This document shows positions 8,093-14,704 of a stretch of 14,704 nucleotides of DNA, one piece after another. This DNA comes from Ettlia oleoabundans (lineage: Eukaryota; Chlorophyta; Chlorophyceae; Chlamydomonadales): NCBI GenBank assembly GCA_019693395.1, contig JAAMXP010000437.1:1-14704 (forward strand), given 5' to 3'. Every line of letters starts with the position of its first letter. The stretch's first letter is position 1. The notes under the pieces are model-generated. The model saw nothing but the letters and a program-made list of their open reading frames with translations, had not been told where the DNA came from and did not search any database. The position numbers and the translations under genes are program-made.

Positions 8093-9584
8093 ATTGCCCA
8101 ACGAGCTGGCCTGCCGGCGAGGGAGCGGCAAATCATGTACTTGTGTTTGAGCGGGTTGTAACAGAGAAAAACAGTGATAGTGAGCGTCATGCGCAGCCTC
8201 TGCCGTTTCAGGTGGGGCACAACATCTTTGCATTTAGGCCCGGCTGGCATGGCATGGACGACACGCTGGGCGGGTGCCTGCAGCGTTCGCCCAACCGTAG
8301 GCCAAAAGCTGGGGCACAACACCTTTCTGGGCAGCCATATGCGCTAGATGGCAGGCGGGAATGCCCAGGTACTGCTGGCGACCCATGGGCGGCAGCCTGC
8401 TGGCGGCAGTACAGTGAGCTGGCGCGCTCTACTGGGGCGATGACCACGCATCACGCACCTTAGACGTCACGGTGGGCCTCGGCACCGAAGTGTTCAAGCG
8501 CCCGTTCCGAGCGGAGCACTTGTCGGCACACAAGCACAGCTGCGGCGTCTTTGTAGGAATGTAGATATAATGTTGCTTGCCGGCTGTTCGCTCGACAGTA
8601 TAGCTGGAAGGGATGGCACCTTCCGGCAACAAGGGTTTGCCGGTGGCACCTTCCGGCAGCAGGGTCGCCGGCGGGGTGCTACCCTGCAACTTCCAGCTGC
8701 CCAAAACGTTTCGTTTGAACGGAGTTCGGGTTCGGAAGAGTCTTGCCGCAGTGCTGCGCAATGGTGGCGGGAGGAGGGCCAGGGCAAGCGAGCACTGCGC
8801 AGGGTACAACGAGCGGCCGGTGAGCCGGCAGATGAGCCAGCATTGCTCGTTAGGCACCGCTGCCTGTCGGCCAACATGGCCAGCAGCAGAGGGCGCACAA
8901 AATATCCTGCGAAACTCAACGCCACAACAGTGTGTTGGTGCATATCTGGTCGATGCTGGCAGTTCCTGCCGGCAAGCAGCCATCACTTCCACCGAATATC
9001 AAAGCGTGCACCCCTGCTGCTGTACCGTCAGCCTGCCGCTCTCCTCTGCTCTTCCTCGCTGCTGCTACAGCCACCGCTGCCGCGCCTGCATTCCTCTCAT
9101 CACCGCCTCGAGCAACGCAACACCAGTGGAAGAGCTTGAGAGCATGCTAAAGGATGCTCCCAGCTCATGTTGCATTCTACTAGCCTTGAGCAATGTTTCC
9201 ATGGGAGGCAGCCGGCTTTCCAGCTGTCCTGCTTGCTGGCATTGCAGCTAGCGGCAAAGCTCGCCGCACATTCCTCTCCACCCAACCGGCTTGCAAGCCC
9301 AGCCCCTGCCTGCCAGTCTCGGGGCCTGTGCCCCTGCTGCAGAACCCCCTCCGCCTGAAGTACAGGCTGCCAGGTGGCCTGCCTGATCACTACCAGCAGG
9401 CACCAAACTCTGCCGCGCCACTGCCGCAAGACTTGATGCCCATTCCTTTTAGTCAACTGCTGCTCAGCAATCCCTCACCTGTGATCCCTGCGCCGCTGCT
9501 GCTAAACCCTCTCCGCCTGAGTGAAGGCCCCCAGCTGTCCTGTCTGGCAGCACTGGCAGCACCAAAGTTCTGGCAGGGCCAAGG
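8093..9584. other. Intergenic: 5' flank of ARM-C and distal 3' flank of P2
   Basis: About 1.5 kb without a gene I can support. The left part should carry the ARM-C promoter and possibly a 5' non-coding exon. A second copy of the dispersed repeat sits at 8615-8708. From 9193 a plus-strand frame stays open to 10071 without recognisable domains and runs over the P2 tail exon in antisense; it is treated under findings. Confidence 0.4.
8615..8708 (+). repeat. Dispersed repeat, copy 2 (upstream of ARM-C)
   Basis: Contains GGCACCTTCCGGCAACAAGG (8615) and a second partial unit GGCACCTTCCGGCAGCAGGG (8645) 30 bases later. Then comes ACCCTGCAACTTCCAGCTGC and CCAAAACG, matching 5114-5191 in the same order. 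It lies about 520 bases upstream of the ARM-C ATG; copy 1 lies about 600 bases upstream of the ARM-B ATG. Confidence 0.75.
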
Positions 9585-9589
9585 TTACA
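9585..9589 (-). terminator. Candidate TGTAA poly(A) signal of P2
   Basis: The complement of TTACA at 9585-9589 gives TGTAA about 245 bases past the P2 stop codon. Chlorophyte nuclear genes commonly use UGUAA as the poly(A) signal. Another minus-strand TTACA-type match occurs nearer the stop, at about 9651. Confidence 0.4.
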
Positions 9590-9671
9590 AAGGAGCGGGG
9601 TCAGGGGGTCAATGGCAGCACACGGGTGCTGCAGATGGGGCTGCACCACATGTTACCACCATAGGGTTGCA

Positions 9672-9803
9672 CAGCAAGCCACCACCAGCGAGGGCGACAA
9701 GCTGCTACCACTACTGCAGGGCTGCGCCGCATGCTATGCTACCACCACCAGCGAGGGCAACAAGCTGCTACCATCACAGGGCTGCGCTGCATGCCGCCAT
9801 TGG
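9672..9803. repeat. Two-copy ~64-base direct repeat in the P2 3' UTR
   Basis: Two adjacent copies share CCACCAGCGAGGGC, ACAAGCTGCTACCA and CAGGGCTGCGC. They lie at about 9676-9738 and 9739-9800, between the P2 stop codon and its likely poly(A) site, so they would be transcribed. Confidence 0.8.
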
Positions 9804-9833
9804 CGGAAAGTCTGGCGAGCTGCTACCAGGCGA

Positions 9834-11572
9834 TCAGTCGAACAGGGAGAAGCCCATGTCCTGCAAGGTAGGAATAGGAAGGAGGGTAAGCAGTTTATGT
9901 TTGTTGTGGTGTGCAGTGGTGATGGTGGCGGCAGCGGGGTGTGTGTGTGTGGTGGTGGGGTGGGAGGGCGGGGGTGTGGGATTATGCAGGTATAAGAAGA
10001 GCAAGCGGCTCATGACCGCAGCCATTGATGTTGAGATGTGGAGATGCAATCTGGAGATGCTCATTGTGTAGGCAGTAACCTGGAGCAACCGCATGGCAAC
10101 CGTCGTGCGATCATGGTGCACGCACATGCACAAGCCCCGCTTGCAGCAGCTACTCAGCAGTTTGCCCTCATGCACGCAAAAGCTCCTAGTCCTTTGTACA
10201 CAGTCAATTGCCAAGTCCCTTCCACCCAACCAGCCAAGCACCACACACACAGCCGGCTAAGCACGTCCACACACCCAGCCAAGAGCAGCACCCAAACAGA
10301 CAGTCAAGAGCAGCACCCACACACTCACTGGCCACCTCCCTTCCACACAGCCAGCCAGCCAAAGGTCAGCACCCACCTCGTCCTCCTCCTCCTCTACCTT
10401 CTCCTCCTTCTTCTCCTCGGCGGCCGGGGCAGCGCCGCCAGCAGCGGCGGCGCCGCCAGAGGCAGCCACGGCGCCGCCAGCGGGCACGGAGGCCAGCTTG
10501 GAGGTACCGGCGGCGATCACCTGCGGTACAAAAAACAAGGTCGCAATACAACAAAAAAAGCTCTTGGATGCAGCACATATCAGCAAAGATGACAGTAAAG
10601 AATAAAGCACGCAGCCGAGCAACAGGCGTGACGTCGTATATCTCCCAACATTTGCGGATGATACCCGTTGCTTTATCCACGTATTATGGGGTTGCGATTG
10701 TGGCATGAGTAAAGCTCAGGGTGTGTGTTTGGTTGAATGGTTGCCCCTCACAACCCCGGCACACAGCGCCAGCACCCACCTCGTTGATGTCCTTGCCCTC
10801 CAGCTCAGACAGCAGCTTCTGCACGCGCTCGGCATCGGCCTCAATGCCCACTGCGACAGAGGCAGCGGCATGGTCTAGGGTGAGCTGGTAGGCCTGAGGG
10901 TAAGCCACCGCCGCCCTCACCCCCCCACACTCAAACCACACACATACGCACACACCCCCACCACCACCAAACTAGCCGCGCAGCCAACCGCCATAAAAAG
11001 AAACCGTCTGTGTGTTATGATCCGTTGCTGCTCAGCGATGCCAAGTGGCCAAAGCTGTACTAGGGCTGCAGGGCACACATGGTGCCCAAGAAGGATATGA
11101 TGAAAGCCGGGTCCGTCCCAACGGAGCCACAGCCCCGCCACACCCAACGGGACCAATATAAGTGGCAAAAGCCACCAAGTGCGCACCAGAGGACAGGATC
11201 TTCTTAATGTCGGCCTCGCCGGGGGCAGCGTTGCCGCCGAGGGCAGCCAGCAGGTAAGCAGCAATCACCTGCAGCAGCGGCGGGCAGCAGGCAGCGGCGG
11301 CGGCAGCGCGACAGTCAAGACCCCTGATGCTACGCCTGGGCGCAGCGCCCAACGCAACGCGCTGCTTGCATTTGCAGCGATCCTTAGCTGGTGCTGTCAC
11401 ATTGCGCCGGTGGCAGGCAGAAAGGCTAACAGCGCCAGCCTGGTGGGGACCCGCGCTTGCATGCAGCATGCTGCGGCCAACGGGCTGGTCCTCCGCGATG
11501 GCTGCCTCCTGCACTCTGCCTGGCTCAACAGGCGGGCGGCCAAGCGGCCTGCTGACATGCGCGCACCTTCAT
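9834..11572 (-). CDS. RPP2: 60S acidic ribosomal protein P2 (five exons)
   Basis: Complement join(9834-9860, 10377-10520, 10780-10850, 11187-11268, 11567-11572), 109 residues, the usual P2 length. Every junction is GT-AG and in phase. Exon 1 is only ATG AAG. Exon 2 reads [13 protein letters not shown] and ends at I-L-S-S. Exon 3 continues V-G-I-E-A-D-A-E-R to L-E-G-K-D-I-N-E. Exon 4 gives [16 protein letters not shown], the Ala/Gly hinge and the acidic run E-E-E-E-D-E. Exon 5 adds D-M-G-F-S-L-F-D and the stop. P2 pairs with P1 through its N-terminal helices on P0 to form the lateral stalk of the cytosolic 60S subunit. The conserved C-terminal octapeptide recruits elongation-factor GTPases. 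The L-E-G-K-D-I-N-E block marks it as P2, not P1 or P0. It is divergent from the SSX2IP-like gene. Confidence 0.96.
9861..10376 (-). other. P2 intron 4 with CA-rich repeats
   Basis: A 516-base phase-0 intron, donor GAG|GTGGGTGCT, acceptor CCTTGCAG. On the plus strand the half near the donor (about 10205-10375) is rich in CCAGCCAAG, CACACACA and AGAGCAGCACCCA words, the last repeated near 10283 and 10308. A GT-rich stretch (9937-9960) lies near the acceptor. The intron separates the last eight codons from the rest of the gene. Confidence 0.85.
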
Positions 11573-11950
11573 GTTGCACTCGATGCTAGAAGCAGTTTAA
11601 GGCAAAAGCCGGCTACTAGTCGACCGAGGCAGGGAGAGGGACGTTGCAGGCCTCAGACCGCCTTTTGGGCAGCAACGCCCGGCACGCCAGGGTCATGCCA
11701 CATAGGCGCGCTTGAAAATCGGACCTCTGTTGATCCCGCTCGGCGGATGATCAGCCCAGTGCCAGTTTTTCGTCGCTTCAGGAACACCACCGTCCCTCCG
11801 CGAAACCCCCGTTTGCACGGAACTTGCTGTCGCAGCAGCGGTTAGCAGTGGCAGCGACCAGTCGGAAGCACTGCCGGAGGTCGGCAGCCCCCAAACCAGC
11901 GCCGCGGGCTGGTCGCTGGGCGCACCGCGTCGAGCAGAGCAGCTGTCGTG
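11573..11950. promoter_or_regulatory. Shared divergent promoter region, P2 / SSX2IP-like gene
   Basis: Only 378 bases separate the P2 ATG (minus, 11572) from the proposed ATG of the plus-strand gene (11951). Both transcription starts and leaders must lie here unless further 5' non-coding exons exist. I see no clear TATA box. The stretch has moderate GC content and no long frame of interest. The role is inferred from gene layout alone. Confidence 0.55.
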
Positions 11951-14428
11951 ATGGAGCAGGGCACAGACGGCCCAGATGGGGCAGGGGTGAGCCTCAGGAT
12001 GCTTAGCAGATTTGGCCGCCGCCAGCGCTCCGCCCTGGGCTCAGCCAGGAGCCGGCGGCCCAGCTAGCTGCCGCCGGCTGTCAGCGCCGCCCGTTGTCAC
12101 CACTCCCCTGCTTCACCATGCCGACTTCTTGTTCATTCTGCAAATTTACCAGGACTTTGGAGCCCCACAGCTTATAGAGGGCGTGTATGCCTCGGAGAGC
12201 ACGCTACACAGCAGCGTGGCGTTTCTACGTAACACGCTTGCGGGTGGGTCCGAGCTTAAGGCCGCACCGTCCTTAAGGAGGCCCAGCCCCAGGTGGCATA
12301 TGGCTTCCCCAGTCCCCCCACAATCGTCAGCCCTGCATGCTATACTGTGCTGATCCTTTCTTCGGAACGGACAGTGCACTCTCAAGGGAGGGAGCAGCCC
12401 GGGGAAGCAACCAAATGTGGCGCGATTTGCGGTAGGGATGTGCCACCGGGGTCCCAGCAGGCTCCATACACTGCCGCGAGTTTGGCAGCCAAGTGCTGAC
12501 GTAGAACTAGTATCATAAACGACTGACATTCTGTGGGGGACTGTTGCGGCGGAGCGGGCAGAGCTTCTTGCAGGGACAGAGCAGCTGGCAGCGATTTTGC
12601 CAGCTGCAGGCTCCGTCATGTGCAGTGGCAGCTGTCCTCTGCGCGGCCGCCTGCTGCCCACATGACGAAAAACTTCCAGCAAGCAGCTGCCTTTGCTGCC
12701 ACAACACGTCGTGCGACTGGTAGCGCACCTGCCACTCCGCTGTACTGCTACCTCATGGCGGTACAGCCCAACGGTACCGCCTTCCACCCATGCCGCCGCT
12801 GCAGGGCTGGGTTTCTGCCAAGAGCTCAACCTGCTGTCCTCAGAGCCCTCTGATGTGGTGTCCACATGCAACACTATCTACGGCCTGCTGCTACAGGCAA
12901 GCCGCCGCTTCGCAGCAATGCAGAGCAGCATGGAAGTCACAGCACATCCTACCCAGCCATTTCGGCTGCATGTTGCACATACGGTTTTGAGGNCAGCCGC
13001 AAGACCTTCGCTCGAAGTGTGTTTTGCTGCGCTGAAGCCTCAACTCATGAGTTGCCCTTGTTTCCCGTGTTTTTCCTGCTGCCCGCAGCACCAGAAGGAC
13101 TGCAAGTTCCGGGAGCAGCTGAAGCAAGGTGCGGCGGCGGCGATACAGGGCAGGGCAGTACAGTTGTTGGGGAGACAGGCGGTACAGCCTGGGAGGGGCA
13201 GGGAATCCAATTCAAGAAAACCAGGCAGAAGAGGCTGCAAGAGGCAGCAGCCGAAACCTGCGGTGCTGCCCAGGGTGGATGCGACACCTGCTGATATCAG
13301 AGATGGCACTGGCTGGCGAAGCAGCCGGGTGCTTGGTTGCTGGCAGCAGCAGGGCAGCCACCTGTGTGTTGGGGTCGTCAGTTATCTGTGTTGGCTGACG
13401 TTACCAGCGTCAAACTTTGACTCAACCACGTCATGTGGGTCTCCCTCGCCTTTTCGGACGATGGGTCAAGTGTGGTCGTGGCCTGCCTTCACCAATCCAC
13501 ATCGTTGAAGCAACTCAGCATTCAAGCCACATGCTGGGGCGCACCTCAATGTGCTTCCCCTCCCCTCCCCCTCCTCTCTTCCCACCCTCCTCCCGTTTCC
13601 TCCCTCCCTCCTTCCCAAACTTCTAAACTGCCCCTTTCTCACTACAGACGTGCCTTGCCTGCTTCTGCCATATCAGTATGTTAGATTCTGCCATATCAGC
13701 ATGTTAGATTCTGCCGTTTTGCCTTCACACCCACATCGCAAACATGCACCGCCTGTTCCTTGACATGGGTGCTGCCCACCAGTGCTGCTCCTTTTTCTGC
13801 CCTGTCCTACCATGTTCATCCCTAACTTTTGCCATACAGACATGCACCGCCTGCGCCTCGACATGGGTGCTGCCGACAAGGAGCGAGGGCGGCTGGAGGC
13901 GCGACTGTCGGCAAAGGAGCGGGAGATTGGGGGACTCACAAACAAGGTGGGGCGATGCTGGGGCAGGCAACCGATAGTCAGCAAGGTGCTGGGCGGAGGT
14001 GGACCAACCAGCTGAGCTTTCCTTAACTTGGGGCCGTCAAAGGGATGGAATATGTTGGCTGCCAGCCCAAGGATTCGTAGTGCTGCCCAACAAGCGGACG
14101 CAGTTTTGCTGCAACTCACGATTGTTTGCCGGGCCGTGATGGGTGGTTTGTGTGTGTGTGTGTATGTGTGTGTGTGTTTTTTTGGGTGTGTGTGGGGGGG
14201 TGGGGGTGGGGGGGCGCGCCGGCGGCTTGCCATAATGACATTCAGGGTACCGCGGTGACTTCATGACCTTGCCTAGAGGCATGGCTTTGCAAGGTGATGA
14301 CCTAACCTTACCGCCGGTGCTGTTGCCAATTGCTGCCCCCCTTCCTGCCACAGGCGCGTACGGCCGGTGAGCAGCACCGTGACGAGCTCAAGGCGGCGAA
14401 GAAGGAGGCGGAGGAGTTGCAGAAGAAG
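11951..14428 (+). CDS. SSX2IP/ADIP (Msd1)-like coiled-coil protein, 5' part (six or more exons; continues past window)
   Basis: Join(11951-11986, 12153-12243, 12805-12896, 13089-13128, 13840-13946, 14354-14428...), with all junction phases compatible (0, 1, 0, 1, 0, 0). The product starts M-E-Q-G-T-D-G-P. It has S-S-V-A-F-L-R-N-T-L-A-G-L-G-F (exons 2-3), then D-V-V-S-T-C-N-T-I-Y-G-L-L-L-Q (exon 3) and H-Q-K-D-C-K-F-R-E-Q-L-K-Q (exon 4). It then turns into a charged coiled coil with R-L-E-A-R-L-S-A-K-E-R-E-I (exon 5) and E-E-L-Q-K-K (exon 6). The order fits the N-terminal half of the afadin/alpha-actinin-binding family: a Y-L-x-x-E-L-x-x-L-G-F start, an N-x-x-x-x-L-L helix, then a long coil. 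That family (SSX2IP, fission yeast Msd1) anchors microtubules at centrosomes or spindle poles and supports cilia. Intron 3 uses a GC donor. The 3' end lies outside. Family assignment is from remembered pattern, not a search; exon 1 is the least certain exon. Confidence 0.68.
12897..13088 (+). other. GC-AG intron 3 of the SSX2IP-like gene
   Basis: Donor CTACAG|GCAAGC, acceptor CTGCCCGCAG, length 192. The sequence in between has no in-frame stop, so retention would insert 64 residues. The insert is unlike the flanking coiled coil, while splicing joins L-L-L-Q directly to H-Q-K-D. The window's single ambiguous base (N, 12993) is here. Confidence 0.6.
13551..13636. repeat. Polypyrimidine tract in intron 4
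   Basis: Almost unbroken C/T on the plus strand, with runs such as CCCCTCCCCTCCCCCTCC and CCTCCCTCCCTCC. It sits inside the 711-base intron 4 of the SSX2IP-like gene. Long mirror-like pyrimidine tracts can adopt triplex structure; whether this one does is untested. Confidence 0.85.
13663..13715. repeat. 23-base tandem repeat, 2.3 copies
   Basis: TTCTGCCATATCAGTATGTT plus AGA at 13663-13685 is followed directly by a copy with one change (13686-13708) and a 7-base partial copy (13709-13715). It lies in intron 4 of the SSX2IP-like gene. Confidence 0.9.
13742..13777 (+). repeat. Partial duplicate of the start of exon 5 (non-functional)
   Basis: ACATGCACCGCCTG, then four variable bases, then GACATGGGTGCTGCC matches the first part of true exon 5 at 13840, 98 bases downstream. 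A TTTTGCC word precedes both. The acceptor AG present before exon 5 (CATACAG) is missing here (ATCGCAA), and the match ends after GCTGCC, so this copy is unlikely to be spliced in. Confidence 0.8.
14144..14216. repeat. GT microsatellite and G-tract cluster in intron 5
   Basis: Alternating GT from about 14149 to 14178, then T7, then GGGTGTGTGTG and the G-tracts G7-T-G5-T-G7 ending at about 14213. It lies inside the 407-base intron 5 of the SSX2IP-like gene. The alternating purine-pyrimidine run and the closely spaced G-tracts have Z-DNA and quadruplex potential respectively. Confidence 0.9.
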
Positions 14429-14478
14429 GTGGGGCGTCTTTTTGTTGAAATGTTCATAATCTGCTTTGTATTTTGTAG

Positions 14479-14505
14479 TTGTTGCGAGTGGAAGTGGAGG
14501 GCATG
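14479..14505 (+). CDS. Candidate mini-exon 7 of the SSX2IP-like gene
   Basis: TTTTGTAG precedes and GTGAGT follows a 27-base stretch that reads L-L-R-V-E-V-E-G-M in the phase left by exon 6, making E-E-L-Q-K-K-L-L-R-V. The intron between them would be only 50 bases, short for such genes. I could not find a clear next exon before the window ends. Confidence 0.35.
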
Positions 14506-14704
14506 GTGAGTGGGTGAGTGGCGCCCTCGTTGGGCAGGTCAGAGCAGGCAACGAAAACGCAGCTTTGCAGCTGGAAACGGTGGCGCGCTGGCAGGCATAG
14601 GTATTTGTCCGTGCATGCCTTGTGACTGCTCTGTTGTCAGAGATGGAGACTCAATTGAACAGAACAGGATCAAACTATCACCAGAAACACACATACACAT
14701 GCCC

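Noticed and set aside
9672..9803. Two-copy repeat considered as a CRISPR-like array
   Set aside because: The copies are adjacent with no spacers of constant length and lie in a eukaryotic 3' UTR.
12693..13508. Plus-strand 271-codon frame treated as a single-exon gene
   Set aside because: It contains exons 3 and 4 of the SSX2IP-like gene, but the rest is intron readthrough; phase-matched splicing to flanking exons explains the conserved parts better.
1..14704. tRNA, rRNA and intact transposon genes
   Set aside because: No cloverleaf with conserved arms, rRNA core sequence, reverse transcriptase or transposase motif was recognised by eye; a tRNA and repeat search would settle this.

Overview
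The window looks like nuclear DNA of a GC-rich unicellular eukaryote, most likely a chlorophyte green alga. The reasons are small exons with GT-AG introns (donors often of the AG|GTGGGT type), GCN-rich codon use that opens long antisense reading frames, many simple repeats, TGTAA-type poly(A) motifs downstream of genes, and a cytosolic ribosomal stalk protein gene with four introns. The organism call is inference; no organellar or bacterial signature was seen.

Layout from left to right. (1) Complement <1-1000: armadillo (ARM) repeat protein A, whose 3' end runs off the window. (2) Complement 1849-4509: ARM repeat protein B, two exons, with eleven ARM repeats followed by an unrecognised 'RWW' C-terminal domain in the second exon. 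Its intron carries a minisatellite built from copies of its own splice donor. (3) Complement ~5964-6210: a decayed, intronless copy of the hinge and acidic tail of a ribosomal P protein. (4) Complement 7105-8092: ARM repeat protein C, a short paralogue of B with the same phase-1 intron position and a truncated RWW tail. (5) Complement 9834-11572: 60S acidic ribosomal protein P2, five exons, with every splice junction in phase. (6) Plus strand 11951->14428: the start of an SSX2IP/ADIP/Msd1-like coiled-coil gene, rebuilt from six small phase-compatible exons, divergent from P2 across a 378-base shared promoter region.

The genes do not form an operon or an obvious pathway. A, B and C look like a local ARM-repeat family: same strand, and for B and C a shared gene architecture and a shared upstream repeat. 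P2 belongs to the ribosomal stalk, and the SSX2IP-like gene to centrosome/basal-body microtubule anchoring. The most unusual material is the ARM-RWW gene architecture, the splice-donor minisatellite, the stalk-protein pseudogene, a 3n stop-free GC-AG intron in the SSX2IP-like gene and a dead partial exon duplication in its fourth intron. No RNA genes, CRISPR arrays or intact mobile elements were seen.
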